Assembly (NCBI GenBank): GCA_029216955.1
Contig: JANAVB010005597.1
Span: 44,389,466-44,453,465 of the forward strand
Length of the DNA stretch: 64,000 nt
Reading direction: 5' to 3'
Source: Iris pallida
Lineage: Eukaryota; Streptophyta; Magnoliopsida; Asparagales; Iridaceae
Part shown: in pieces, positions 37,465 to 50,537 of the stretch
Layout of the letters: each line of letters opens with the position of its first letter
Position numbering within the stretch: position 1 is the first letter of the stretch
The notes under the pieces: generated by a model
What the model saw: only the letters and a program-made list of their open reading frames with translations
Databases searched by the model: none
What the model was told of the DNA's origin: nothing
Program-made: the position numbers and the translations under genes

Positions 37465-40400
37465 ATGTCTGATCAAGTCAGCAGCATGTCTAGTGGGAAA
37501 GTTGATGAGGTATGTTGTTTCTTTATCTATCATTAAATTTGGTTTGGAAGGAAATGGGAAGGAAGCAACATAGGTGGTTGAAATGAAGCTGTTAAATACA
37601 ATACAATCTAGGAAGGTTTTAGATTATCAATTTTTTTTTCACTCTAAGGTCTGTTTCTTATTTCAAAAGAGCACGATATTTTTTTCGCTTTTGTTCTTAA
37701 TTTTCTTCCTATTTAGGGGGATTTTTTTAGATGAAAAGAACTACCATTTACTACTGGTGTTTACACCTAGTTTAAATTTGAGTTTCGTATATCTTCATAT
37801 TCCAAGTCACTAAGACCAAAACCTCCTCTCTTTACTTTGTACTCGTCAAAAGGAAATGGAAATAAGGCCTGTAACTGATGGTGGAGATGACAACATTATA
37901 CTGAACCCAAGCTTTGAGGATGGCCTCAATAACTGGTCCGGAAGAGGATGCAACATTCTCCTACATGACTCCATGGGTGACGGGAAGATACTTCCACTCA
38001 GCGGAAAATCTTTTGCTTCTGCAACCGGAAGAACTCAGAGTTGGAATGGTCTGCAGCAGGAGATCACAACGAGGGTGCAGAGGAAGCTTGCATACCAAGT
38101 CACCGCAGTAGTGAGGATATTTGGGAATTCTACTCCTGCTGTAGTCCGGGGAACCGTTTGGGTTCAAGCACCAAATGGCCGCGAACAATACATTAGCATT
38201 ACCAAGTGAGTCTACGATATTACTTGCTCACATGACTCATATACAGCTTAAATGTATCAAAATTTTCATTGTGTTCATGTACTTTTTAATCATTAGCTCT
38301 TCAGGTTCAATGAAAACTTTGTTACTCCAGTTTGCAGGCAACAGATAAGGATTGGGTGCAGTTGCAGGGGAAGTTTCTTATCAATGGTGTTGTTTCTAAG
38401 GCAGTCATATTTCTGGAAGGGCCGCCACCTGGTACCGATATTCTTGTCAATAGTTTAGTAGTTAAACATGCAGATAAGCTCCCTCCATCTTCGCCGCCTG
38501 ATACAGAGGTTTGTTGATTGTATGACTTCATATACATAGAGACATTTTTTTAAAGATTCTTTGGACTTTCAATTTGTATATTTTTTGATAAGTTTGCTTC
38601 TTGATATATCTGTTAGAAACTTTCTACATTATTTTATGTGCAGAACGGTTCATGTTTTTTTTTTTTTAAATTTTGTTTATGCCTAAAGTGTATGGTATCC
38701 CTTAACTTGGTGCAACTCATAAATTAGCTCTCTTTTTTTTCAACATTCCACGCAGAAGCTACTCTCACAGCATAGATGAACAGTATCCTGACTTTAGAGA
38801 TATTTGTTATATACATCAAAAACTCCAAACACCACTGGTATATTTCAATGCATTCTTTAATAATTGTTGCTAAGTTCAAATGAGTTGTGTACAGGTTTAG
38901 ATTACTGACAATACTTGTTGAATGAAGGAAACTCTTTTCTTAGCAGACAGTAACAAAACAATCAATTTCCAGGGAACTATCATTTCTACCATTAAGTAGG
39001 AAAAAAAATGTATTCCATATTGATTTATTTTTTCATATGAAGTTTTCATCTGGTTATATATCACCTCTCTCTCACTAGTTCTTTATTTGTGTTTTGTTCT
39101 GAATATGCTTTCTGCGCTTTTGTAGAATGTTATATATGGTGCAAATATAATCACAAATAGCAATCTCAGTGATAGCCTAAATGGGTGGTTTCCCCTTGGT
39201 CCATGTACACTGAGCATTGCTAATGGATCACCACATGTTCTTCCTCCAATGGCAAGAGATTCTCTCGGGTCGACACATGAACCTTTAAATGGTAGCTACA
39301 TTCTCGTCACAAATCGTACCCAGACATGGATGGGCCCTGCTCAGACCATCACTGACAAAGTGAAGCTACATATGACGTACCAAGTATCCGCGTGGGTTCG
39401 AGTTGGTTCCGTCACAAATGGTCCTCAGAATATCAATGTGGCTCTGGGTGTTGATAGCCAGTGGGTCAATGGGGGCCAAGTCGAAGCTACTGATGTTAGA
39501 TGGTATGAAATTGGAGGGTCGTTTAGAATTGAGAAGCAACCGACCAAGGTTCTGGTCTATATTCAAGGTCCCTCTGCAGGTGTTGATTTAATGGTGGCTG
39601 GGCTTCAGATCTTCCCTGTCGATAGGAAAGCAAGATTCAGACATCTAAAGAACCAAACCGACAAGGTATTCTTATTCCCATATTCTTTCCTTTACTTTAG
39701 TCTAGTCATAGTACTGGTCTCCATCGAAGACCATGCCTTCTCTTCACCGTAGTGTTATTTCCAGTTTTAGCCATGTTTGCTAATTTTTTGTTGATCCTTC
39801 TGTATTTTTGAGCTGTCCATAGTTTGATAAGGAGAGGCATAGATGACGATGATAGTATCTGAAATGACATGTAACTAACTGCAGCAGTTATATGTGATTA
39901 GCTTAATAGCAGAAAGGAAGTCTTTACAGTTTATTTCCCTTAAAGTTTAGTACTGGTGCATATTCATATTATGTACAGAGTAAGAAGAGACTTTCCTTCG
40001 TTTAATACTAAGGCATCGTTTGGTAAACTGTAATGTAATGGTAATGTAATCAAATGAAAAAAAAAATCTAATATTTTGAATACATTGCGATTACGATTAC
40101 ATTACAGTGTACCAAACGAGACCTAAATGTTAATGGCTTCAAGTGGGTCCAAAATATTAGATTCATGTTTCATTCCGGTAGATTAGAGTATCTCTGTTTT
40201 GTCTTCGGGTGGTGTGGTCCCTTTTTACTAAATCAAGCTCTGTTACTCTACAAGTGACATCAGTAACTTCAACTGGTTTAAGCTTACTTCAGTAGCATCC
40301 ATAACTGTAATGGATTCTCAGGTACGAAAACGAGATGTCATCCTAAAATTTCCGGGATCGGATGCTGACAGACTACTAGGAGCAGTCATCAGGGTCAGAC

Positions 40401-41446
40401 AAATCAAAAACAGCTTCCCCTTCGGATCGTGCATCATGAGAACGAACATGGACAACGAAGATTTTGTTGATTTCTTCGTGAAAAATTTCAACTGGGGAGT
40501 GTTCGGGAACGAGCTGAAGTGGTACTGGACAGAAGCACAGCAAGGCAGCATCAACTACACCGACGCAGACGAGCTCTTAGATCTGTGCAACAAAAATGGG
40601 CTGGAAGCTAGAGGCCACTGCATCTTCTGGGAGGTGCAGAACGCCGTGCAGTCTTGGGTCCAGAACCTCAACAAAAATGACCTGGCGGCGGCTGTCCAGA
40701 ACCGGCTTACCAGTCTTCTTTCGAGGTATAAAGGCAAGTTCCGACATTACGATGTCGACAACGAGATGCTGCACGGATCTTTCTACCAAGATCGACTGGG
40801 CAAAGATATCAGAGCCAGCATGTTCAAAACAGCCCATCAGCTCGATCCCTCCGCCGCCCTCTTCGTTAACGACTACCATGTGGAGGATTCGACAGACACC
40901 CGGGCGTCACCTGAGAAGTACATCGAGCATGTTCTTGCTTTACAAGATCAAGGAGCTCCAGTGGGAGGTGTAGGAATACAAGGGCATATTGATTATCCGG
41001 TTGGCTCAATAATAAGTTCAGCACTGGACAAACTGGGAGTGCTCGGCCTTCCTATTTGGTTCACTGAAATGGACGTGTCTGCAGAAAACGAGTTCGTTCG
41101 AGCTGACGACTTGGAGGTCATGCTTCGAGAAGCCTACGCCCATCCCGCGGTTGAGGGGATCATGCTCTGGGGCTTCTGGGAGCTGTATATGAGGGACAAC
41201 GGCCACTTGGTCGGCGCGGAAGGTGAGGTTAATGAAGCCGGCAGGAGATATTTGGCTCTCAAGCAGGAGTGGCTCTCTCATGCTCGCGGGTGTTTGGATG
41301 ACCAGGGCGAATTCACATTCAGGGGGTTTCATGGCAGTTACCGGGTGGACGTCGTTAGCCTGACGAAGAAATTCTCGCAGACTTTCACTGTGGAGAAGGG
41401 TGATTCTCCTCTGGAGGTGAACATTAATTTGCCAGAGGTTGCGTGA
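37465..41446 (+). CDS. GH10 endo-1,4-beta-xylanase with two CBM22 modules
   Basis: Hydrolyses beta-1,4 linkages of xylan in plant cell walls. Predicted coding exons: 37465-37509, 37853-38205, 38331-38508, 39126-39665 and 40322-41446. All have GT-AG borders and the phases agree, giving 746 residues. CBM22 module 1 spans residues of about 20-190 (exons 2-3, NIILNPSFEDGLNNWSG). Module 2 spans about 195-365 (exon 4). GH10 spans about 385-720. The acid/base is Glu520 in DVDNEML and the nucleophile is Glu621 in WFTEMD; GHCIFWE and the late WGFWE motif are also present. The arrangement matches plant xylanases of the Arabidopsis XYN1 type, some of which have three CBM22 copies. No signal peptide is seen. 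The ATG at 37465 is the first in its exon; the frame is open upstream through the non-coding exon but without ATG. The gene appears intact despite surrounding transposons. Confidence 0.93.
40012..40123. mobile_element. Tourist-like MITE (PIF/Harbinger type) in the last xylanase intron
   Basis: 112 bp with inverted ends GGCATCGTTTGGTA and, as reverse complement of the right end, GGTCTCGTTTGGTA, followed by ACTGTAATGTAAT on both sides. The trinucleotide TAA flanks it on both sides (40009-40011 and 40124-40126). TAA/TTA duplications and a GTTTGGT motif are typical of Tourist MITEs. Confidence 0.82.
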
Positions 41447-42249
41447 TTGTTGTAAATTTATGTGAATAATGAGGGGTGGCAATATATTGCCTATGTAACT
41501 CCTCACTTGCATAACTGCATTACATTGTGCTACTTATAATCTGCTGTTCTCTTACCATCTTCTCATCTGCAGTTGATGTTAATCTTGAGTTGATACCACT
41601 TTTACATTGAAAGATTTGGGTGAAAGTTGTTCTTCAACAGATTAAGTACATCCCTTAAACTGAGGTTACGTATAGCTTTGTTGTGGACACCTGCGCTGCA
41701 TATTGATTTATTAGTTAATTGCTCTTCTTCTGAAGAAATAAGGACGAGTCCCTACTCCTCTGCTCCAAACGTTCTTTCACTAAATTCTCACAAGGAATGT
41801 TCTATATATAATGTACATGGCGGGTGAAGTTAATCAAGTTTAAGGAAAATAAGAGTTGGATTGATCATCAGATCTATGCAACCATTATTTTTTGAAAATG
41901 TATTAATAATTCTTCAAACGACGAGATACTCTCAGTTGATTAGCATGCCGAAATCATGAGCGATAGCAATTTTTTCTTCTGTTGGTTAAGGTGGAGAAGT
42001 GAACCAAAAATTCTTCCTTCATCATCAACATCAATCAAATCGATGTTTGCAACCCAATATTCTTTTTTTATCATCAACCCAATTATCATTCCATTTTTTC
42101 TTCTTCTTATTTATCAATGAACATCTCTTAACTTGCACGGCTTAATTGTGTTGTATTTGATATAATTAAAAAATTGTTCGAATAGATGGAATTTGATACG
42201 ACACTTATACATTGATGAGTTGATATTAAAAATATTTCTTCAAAGGAAG
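41447..42249. other. downstream flank of the xylanase gene
   Basis: Includes the probable 3' UTR (AATAAT motif near 41464). No other gene is recognised before the old copia LTR. Confidence 0.45.
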
Positions 42250-42890
42250 TGTTGATTTGACCATATGAGTGGGAAAATCACCATATAGCATGTAGATCAC
42301 CATAAGCATAATCTCTTACTTCTTTCCAAGAATCTCATAATTCTTTCTTAGCAACTAGACGAGATTTAGTTCGGTAGTATGATACCTATCCATGAATTTT
42401 TGTAACTCTATGATAGAATCATAGAAGATTTATCTTTCCTAACTCACACTTTATCATGAGTGTATTGGAATTGTGGTAGGCCAACTAGGTAGGAAAAACT
42501 AAGTTGGAGAGGGAAAAAATATAGAGAGAAATATTTGGTGGAAGAGAAGATTGGTAAGAAAAAAACTTTATAATAACACTAAGCTTATAATATTTTGTTA
42601 TTTTCAAAATGGAGGAAGAGCTAGTCCTATTTATAGAACACTTGAAAGATTCTAGGCATTAATTAACATATTGTTATAAATCATTCTAGACTCCTTTTAC
42701 AATTATAATACTATAATACTTCTAGAACATAGATATTTTAAAATTATCAAGAATATTCTAGGTATACAACATCCTATAAATTGGACTAAACACAGTCAAA
42801 AGAGCCAAATGAATAAAGTCCAATGGTAGTGAAGCAGCTAGATTTGTTAGACTAAAAACCATGGTTAAAAAATTAAGTTTATTTTCAACA
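42250..42890 (-). repeat. 3' LTR of an old copia element
   Basis: On the minus strand it starts TGTTGAAAATAAAC (42890), preceded by a purine-rich TAAGGAAGAC, and ends TCAACA (42250). The terminal TGTTGA/TCAACA are inverted. A TATA-like CTATAAATAGG lies at 42636-42626. Confidence 0.68.
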
Positions 42891-44190
42891 GTCTTCCTTA
42901 AATTTAATTTTGTGACTCCAAGTGAACTTCTTCTCTTGAATAGTAGTTCCTCGATTTTCTTGGTGAAGATGTCGATGACTTACTTTTATAATTTGACATA
43001 CTTCCTTTGCACTTTCTTTCTTCCTATATGCACATTTGGGTATATGAGCTTGCTTTTCATCATAGTTGATGTTCATTCTTTGCTTGTAGCATTTTACAAG
43101 TAGTCTATGCTTGTGTCTCTTGACTTTAACTTTAGCATTGTTCATTGACTTGTCGATCCTTTTTATAATTATTTTAATTTTTTCTGCGACTTTGGAAGTG
43201 TCTCTAGCTCCCGAGTGTAGTTCTTCATGATATCCTTGATTTCTTCATCAATGGCATCTCTCTACATTTCTTGTTTTGTGTCGCTTCTTCAAAATCTATT
43301 GGGTCACAATTGGCAAAAAGGCAAAATAATGTTAGGTCATTTTGATTTTCGGTATCTCATACACTTCTTGCAAGCTCCTCATGTGTGACTCTTCTTTCGT
43401 TTAAGGACTCGAGATGGTGGTGGCAACCTGTCCGGAATAGGCTCTTGTGCTTCTTCATGTACTTACTCTTCATTCTTTTCTTCCGTGAGAGGAACCAAGT
43501 TATAGTATGCTTCTTGGGCATCCCATTGCCACGAGCTTTCTTCATCAAACTCCAAGTCTCTATTAATGACAATATCTTCTTGTTGCTTAGATTGTAGAGC
43601 TTGTAACCTTTGGAACTTGAGTCATGGTCGATGAAGACGAACTTCTCACTCTTGTCATCAAGCTCTTCTTTTATCTAGTACATGTGCATATGCAATGCTT
43701 TTGAACACCTTGAGATGATAGACATCGGGCTTTCTTCTACTTCATGCTTCTTGTGGTATCTTTTCCCACAGGCTTCTTGTAGGAGAACGGTTGCACAAGT
43801 AGACAGACACAATTGATAGCTCATACCCAAAAAAATTTGGACATTTCTTTTGCTCTTTAACATGCTTTGAGCCATGTCAAGGACAGTTCTATTCTTTCTT
43901 TCAACTACTCCTTGCTTTGAGCCATGTTAGAACCAATGAATTTCATTTTCTTCACAATATTGATTGAATTCATGAGATGTAGATACACCTCCTCTATAAG
44001 ACCTCAAGGCCTTAATTTTATGGTTACAAGTGCTTTAAACATTTTAAATGCACCAAATGCCTTCAATTTTTGTTTCAAGAAATACACCCACGTCTTTTTA
44101 GAATAATCATCTATAAAGAGAATAAAATATCTATTCTTGCTATAGGAGCAATGTTTGATTGACTTACATACATCGGTGTGCACAAGTTGT
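42891..44190 (-). pseudogene. old copia pol remnant (integrase to RNase H end), heavily decayed
   Basis: Minus-strand translation in changing frames gives the end of RNase H (VIDIFTKKIEELLFKRRSSL, near 42990-42930) and, at the other end, an integrase segment (YFILFIDDYSKKTWVYF, near 44130-44080). Between them are short similar pieces with many stops and deletions; most of the RT is gone. Its right end is cut by copia 2 at 44191. Confidence 0.72.
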
Positions 44191-44965
44191 TGTTGGAGTG
44201 GGTGGGGTTCCCAACCTATGTGGAGAAGACCCCGGAGTGTCAGAGAAGCTCGGAGAGGTGACGAGGCCAGTCGGAGAAGACGAAGAAGCTCGGGAGCATT
44301 CGGGAGGAGCTGCTGGAAGAGGGGGAGCAGAGTTCGGGCCGAACTCTGCCTCCCTGTTCCAGAACTGTTCTATTGTCAGGACACAGAGTTCTGGCCGAAC
44401 TCTGCCCCAGGACAGAGTTTTGGCCGAACTCTGTGTCGTCGGGGCTGAAGCATTTTTCAGGATGATTTATCACCATTGGATCGTATCCTACGGTCCAGGT
44501 TTTACTGCGGATTAGGGGGTTTATACATGGTTATTCCTAACCCTAATTACAACACAACATTGAAGAACAAAAGAGAGAAAAGTGGCAAGAGTGCCATTGC
44601 AACTTTGGGAGAGAAGAAGGAGGATTGAAGGCCGTTTTCGAAGGAGGATCGTGTTCGGATAATATCTACTCGTCGTCTTTGTTCTTCGTAGCCTTGTAAT
44701 CATTATTCTTGCTTCTAAGTGTTGTGGGAATCCGATTTGGATCGGAAGAAGTTTGTAGAGGGTGTACTCCTTTATTTCAATAGTGAAGACTTCTCAGGGT
44801 TGGACTCCGATCGTCCCGTGGTTTTTCCCGCATGGGTTTTCCAGGTCAAAAATTCTCTGTGTCTGCGTAGTTTGTTTTGGTATTTTGGTTCGTGCGTTGT
44901 ATTCCTCGGTTCTCTCGCAGGTACTCTCTAGTTTGGGAAAAGGTTTCCGCGTTTCTTTCCCAACA
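44191..44965 (+). repeat. 5' LTR of copia 2
   Basis: 775 bp, TGTTGGAGTGGGTGGGG to CCCAACA. Homologous to the copia 1 LTR. Confidence 0.9.
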
Positions 44966-44968
44966 AAG

Positions 44969-44981
44969 TGGTATCAGAGCC
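44969..44981 (+). other. primer binding site of copia 2
   Basis: TGGTATCAGAGCC, three bases after the LTR end, complementary to initiator tRNA-Met. Confidence 0.9.
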
Positions 44982-45035
44982 AGGTTCTGGAATTCAGAAG
45001 GATGTCAGGAGTTGACAAGAAACTATAGAGGAGAG

Positions 45036-47504
45036 ATGGACGAGAAGCCGGTGCGCATGGTGAAACTGAACGGCACCAACTATCACTATTGGTGGAGCAA
45101 GATAAAAGATTTGCTGTTTGTCAAGAAGCTGCATCTGCCCGTATTTACATCCGAGAAGCCCAGTGATAAATCCGAGGAGGATTAAAAATTCGAGCATATA
45201 CAGGTGTGCGGATATATCAGGCAGTTCGTTGACGAGAACGTGTACAACCACGTTGCCAATATTGAGCACGTGAAGGCGTTATGGGATAAGCTGGAATCTT
45301 TATACGCGAAGAAGACCGGAATAAACAAGTTGTTCCTGATCCGGACGATGATGGGTCTGCGGTACAAAGATGGGGCGTCTATTACGGATCACTTGAGTGA
45401 TTTCCAGGACGTGGTTGACCAGCTGTCTTCGATGGGAGTCAAGTTCGACGATGAGGTTCTGGGACTATGGCTGCTGTGTACATTGCCAGACTCGTGGGAG
45501 ACTGTACGAGTATCTATGATCGCTTCTGCTCCAGAGGGCGTGGTCAGTCTGGAGTTTGCCAAGAGCAGGGTGCTGAATGAAGAGATACGGAGACGTTCTC
45601 AGGGCACTTCATCCACATCCCACCACTCAGAGGTATTGGTTTCAGAGAGCTACGAAAGGGGCAAAAGCAGGGGTCCAGGTGGTGACAGAGACAAGAGTAG
45701 AAGAAAGTCTAAGGGTCGGTACGAGGACTCGGAGTGTTGCCACTATGGCAAGAAGGACCACATCAAGCAGAACTGTTTCGCTTGGAAGAGAGAGAAGAAG
45801 GACGACAAGGGGAAGCAAGACGAGAACACTACAGTGGTGGCCTCGATACATGAAGGCGATGTAATCGTCGTAGGTGATAAGGTTATCACAAACCTCGCCT
45901 GCGATGACAATTCTTGGCTGGTGAATTCAGGAGCTTCGGCGTATGTATCTCACAACAGGGCACTATTTGCCACTTATACGACAGACGACTGTGGAGTATT
46001 AAAAATGGGCAATGGAGATGTGTCGAAGACGGTTGCCGTTGGAGATGTGCATTTGAGAACTAAGACGGGTGCAGTTCTTGTTCTCAAAGATGTTCGTCAT
46101 GTCCCCGATATCTGTTTCAACCTGGTATCGGTTGGAAGGTTGGATGACGAAGGATTCTTCAGTCTCTTCGGGAATAGTCAGTGGAAGTTTTCCAGAGGTT
46201 CGATGGTGATTGCCAGAGGAAGCAAGAAGTTCGGTCTCTACTATATGGAGGGGAGCGCACATGGGGCACAGGAGATGAACGCAGTCAGTGATGCGTCTAC
46301 CGAGTTGTGGCACAGGAGGCTCGACCATATCAGCGAGAAGGGAATGAGCTACTTGGTGAACAGGAAGGTGATTCCAGGGCTCAAGTCTACAAAGTTGGAG
46401 AAATGCACGCACTGCTTAGCTGGGAAGCAAAATAGGATATCTTTCCAAAGTCACCCAAGTTCAAGAAAGCCAGCGTTGCTCGAGTTGATTTACTCGGATG
46501 TCTGCGGTCCTATGAAGGTAAAATCTATTGGTGGTGCTTCTTACTTTATAACTTTTATTGATAACTATTCCAGGAAGGTTTGGATCTATGTCTTAAAGAC
46601 CAAGGATCAGGTGCTGCCTACTTTCAAAGAGTTTTAGGCCTCTGTTGAAAGAGAGACGGGCAACAAGTTATTGTGTGTTCGGTCCGACAACGGCGGCGAA
46701 TACATCAGTCCCTTTGATGCTTATTGCAGAGAACAAGGGATACGACACCAGAAGACTCCGCCCAAGATACCTCAGCTCAATGGTATAGCGAAGCGCATGA
46801 ACAGGACACTGATGGAGAGGGTGCGGTGTTTGCTGTCAGAAGCAAACTTGTCGGGCAGTTATTGGGGTGAGGCTCTTCTCACAGCTGCTTATGTTATTAA
46901 TTTATCTCCTAGTGCTCCTTTGCAGGGTGATGTGCCTGACAAAGTATGGTACGACAAAGAGCCGTCCTGCGAGTGTTTGGCTGTAAGGCCTTCGTGCATG
47001 TACCGAAGGATGAGAGGTCCAAACTTGAGCTGAAGAGGAGGCGATGCGTCTTTGTCGGCTATGGTCGGGATGAGTTTGGCTATAGACTCTACGACCCGGT
47101 GGGAAAAAAGCTCTACAGAAGCAGGAACATGGTATTCGTCGAGGATCAGACCATGACCAACATTTAGGATTCCGAGACGCCTTCTGATGCTGAGGAATTG
47201 CCTGAATTAGAGTCATTTCGCTTCGAGCAGTTTCTAGAGGATATCGCAGAGGATCCAATTATGGGGGAGCCAGTACATGGAGTTGCTCTCAACCTTGATC
47301 ATCAGCCTGCTGATGGTGGTCAGGGTGTCCCTCCGGAGGATGAGCATGTCGGAGAGGCAGTTCCTGAAGGAGAAGAGGCTGTTGGTATACAACCAGCACC
47401 AGTAGCTTCATTAAGAAGGAGTGACAGAGAGCGTCGACCATCTACGAGATACACACCGGGTGAGTATGTGCTATTGACTGATGGAGGAGAGCCCAAAAGT
47501 TTTA
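45036..47504 (+). pseudogene. copia 2 gag-integrase polyprotein, interrupted
   Basis: Start ATG at 45036 (MDEKPVRMV). Domains: gag; zinc knuckle near 45735 with its second Cys replaced by Tyr; protease-like motif NSGASAYVSH near 45925, where Asp of the catalytic DSG is Asn; GAG-pre-integrase; and integrase with FIDNYSRKVW (Asp changed to Asn) and RSDNGGEY. Stops lie near 45183 (Trp expected), 46635 (CAG to TAG) and 47165 (CAG to TAG). A deletion of about 10 bases near 46965, seen against copia 1, shifts the frame. The frame ends at GEPKSF where gypsy 2 is inserted. Catalytic residues are lost in both protease and integrase. Confidence 0.88.
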
Positions 47505-47736
47505 TGTCACTCCCCGATCCTGGAATACGTATTTTAATACATATACCGACAAATTGTATTTACCTTGTATTTATACTATATTTATTATGCTGTCTTTCTT
47601 CATGCATTTCCCAAAATATTCGATAAAATATTATTTTCTAATTTATTTTCTGCATTTGGGCCTACAGTTTTGGCTCATTTGGGTAACCTATTCTTGGTTC
47701 ACCAATGGTTCATCATGAACCCATGGGTCCAAGATC

Positions 47737-47747
47737 TATATATATAA
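47737..47747 (+). promoter_or_regulatory. TATA box in the gypsy 2 5' LTR
   Basis: TATATATATAA within CTATATATATAACTC, followed by a CT-rich stretch typical of plant leaders. The same site is in the 3' LTR near 55554. Confidence 0.55.
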
Positions 47748-48186
47748 CTCATCTCATTCTCTCTCCTCTCATTTACTTCCTCTCATTTATTTCCTCCACC
47801 AACCAAATATTTCCTCCATCAACCAAGGCAAGTACCAACTTGCTCAAGAGATGGATCCATAATTTGTCAATGATTTCTTACAAAACTATTTGCCAAAACA
47901 TGTTCTTCTCCTCAACCTATACTAGTTTAGAACTTGGAAGTTTCCATTTTGAAGCTTTGATTTTTGTAGATCTAGGTTTACTTTATTTTCGGATTTCTTG
48001 GGTTTTGATCTACTTAATCTTGTTATTTCATAGTTTTGATGGTTCCATGTTATAGAGGATCTCGTTCTACCCCATTTTGACCTAAGGGAGTTCCGATTTG
48101 GGCTCCGGATGAAGGTTTTGTGTAGTTTGGAAGCCATGGTTGCTTGGCTCCTCTTCTCGGACAAGTGGAGAAGAAGAGCAGTACTT

Positions 48187-48560
48187 GACCGCATGAATCC
48201 TCATGCGGCAAGTCTCTGGCCGCATGGCCTTTCCAGCCGCATAAGACTCGTTCGAGCTCAGCCGCATGGAAAGTCCTTCCTAGCCGCATAAGACTTGCTT
48301 GAGTACTTGACCGCATGAATCTTCATGCGGCAAGTAATTGAGCCGCATAGCCTTGTTCAGACTCAGCCGCATGAGCCCCTGTTATCTTGAGTCGCATGGA
48401 CTTCATGCGGCTAGCTTTCAGCCGCATGAGTTCTTTTGCACCCAGCCGCATATGCGCTACTGTTTTGGGCCGCATAAGGCCCATCCATCATCCAGCCGCA
48501 TATGTATCGCCCATGCTCAGCCGCATAAGACTTCGTCTGATCATAGTCGCATATGATGTT
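48187..48560. repeat. CCGCAT/ATGCGG array inside the gypsy 2 LTR
   Basis: About 20 CCGCAT or ATGCGG motifs occur in 370 bases, several as hairpins such as CCGCATGAATCCTCATGCGG (48190 region). Spacing is irregular. Nearly all of this array is missing from the 3' LTR. Confidence 0.85.
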
Positions 48561-50537
48561 GAACCCCGGTCGCTTGTCCCGAACATGATATGAGCACTAA
48601 TGTGACCCCGGAGAACAAAGTATTCCTACCTGATATATGTACCTGAATGTCCCAGTTCTTGTTCATGCTCGGCAAATGACTCGTAACTCCACGTGGCGTA
48701 TTTGCAATGATGCATTACACTAAGGAGGGTAGAACATGTTGACATACTGATTGACATAGATCCTCTTTGGGGTACTCGTACTAAAGTACGACTTTAGGAA
48801 GATAATCATGCAGGCCATAGCATGAAAGTCCAAGATTTCACCTAGGGTTAAATTAGGCAACTAAATATACTAGATGCATGGGGAGGGCAAAATCCCGAGA
48901 TCGTGTTACACCAGCAGCCTTGAGATACTGTCTTGACGCGCCGGCTGGTCTCCACGGATACTGTGTTATCTGCAACGAGTGGATGACTGTATCCGATTAA
49001 TTCCTGCTATATATTATATGTTTTAGCAAGGTGGCCTTACGAGGGACCTGTGCTCAATCATACCTGTCTACGCGAACCCCTGGGTTGGCTAGCCTTGCTG
49101 GAAAGATACGATCTGAGGATTCCTATTAACATGATGCGAGGATAACCTCGTCCCACTAGAAACTCGTAGACTTGATTGGCCGTGAAAACGACTTGCTTGT
49201 ATCCTATTGCCTTCCGTGAATAACTGAGGGAAGCGGACTGTCATGGTACGTGATCCAACCCATGTTCTAGTTTGATTGTTGGGTTGGTTATCGTACTATG
49301 ATAGGCTGTGGACCGAAGTTATGAACGGAAGACTATTTCTGGTTGTGATGTGCTACTTCTGTGAATGACTGAGGAACATGGTCTATCTCGGTACATGATC
49401 CAACCCATATTCTTGTCTGATTGTTGGGTTGGTTATTGTGCTGCGATAGGCTATCGACCGAAGCTACGTTCAAGAGATTTTATTGTTTATACCTTTTTTT
49501 AACTTATGTGAAAGTTATAGAGTACGACACGTCCCGACTCCATGCGGCACCTTTTGTCCTTGTTTGGTTGTAAGGGTGCCATATGGGTTCGAGGATGTTG
49601 CGCCACCCTATAATAGTAGCATAAGTATTACTATTATCAATCATTCTATTTAACTGGGTTTTTAAATCTTAACTCTTGTGCCCCTTTGGCGGTACTTGCT
49701 ATTCGGGGCTGACCCCGCTGGTTTTGTTTGGCCAGATCTCGTAGCAGAGCCAGAGGACACTATCTTCCTTCCTGACATCCATGGTGCATACTAGGAGCAT
49801 GGCAGTTCGGGGACTCGAGTGGGTTTCTTCTCCACCACTCCTGCTTATACTTTTGCGGCGTTTAGCCACCGGCACCTGTTAGCCGGATTACTCGATATTT
49901 TGGTGTCAGTACATAATTGTAATTAAACAGACTGCAGCTGTGTATAATTTTGTACTCCTGACTCTCTGAGATAGCTAAATTATAAAGCTAGTCTCTCATG
50001 ACCATTTCGATGAAGCGTCGGGGACGTCTTACTGCTTTATCTTTAATGTTCATTTAATTGCTGATGTGATTTGATTGATTGAGACATAGAACTCTGTGGG
50101 ACCATAGGAGACTTGATTGTAGCATGTACCCCCTAGTCTTTCGACAGCCACGATCGCCGTATGACGTTACGTACCTCATATGGAGTAGCTGGCCTAGTCC
50201 GTCTCCATATTTCGGTACTGGGGCGTGACAAGGTTTTAGTGGTGGCCCATACAGGTCAGATTTTCAGACTTGTGGGGTATTGCGAATTATTAGGAGTCTC
50301 AATAAAAACTTGTTCCCCTTGAAATTCTGTTTCGAATTCTCTGTCCTTGCCTCGATCTCTAACCTGACTTGCATCCTCGAAATCTTCCTCGTCCGAACTT
50401 GATAATCTTATATTCTTCTCTATAGGGGTGCTTCATTCTCAGTAGCGAGAGAGGCCCATGAGGAAGAGTAGCAAGAGCATGGCTCGACTGGGCAGCAACA
50501 GGGGAGAGAACCTTCTCTAGTGCAGGCGCGAGCAGAA

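Larger units (their letters stand above)
44191..47504 (+). mobile_element. copia 2: Tork-like element, 5' part, cut by gypsy 2
   Basis: Same family as copia 1 but on the plus strand. It has a 5' LTR (44191-44965), PBS, gag, protease, integrase and the linker before RT. At 47505 gypsy 2 begins. The RT, RNase H and 3' LTR do not reappear after gypsy 2, so they were deleted. It is inserted in the integrase region of the old minus-strand copia. Confidence 0.88.
47505..50230 (+). repeat. 5' LTR of gypsy 2
   Basis: 2726 bp, TGTCACTCCCCGATCC to GGGGCGTGACA. It contains a TATA box and a palindromic tandem array. Confidence 0.92.
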
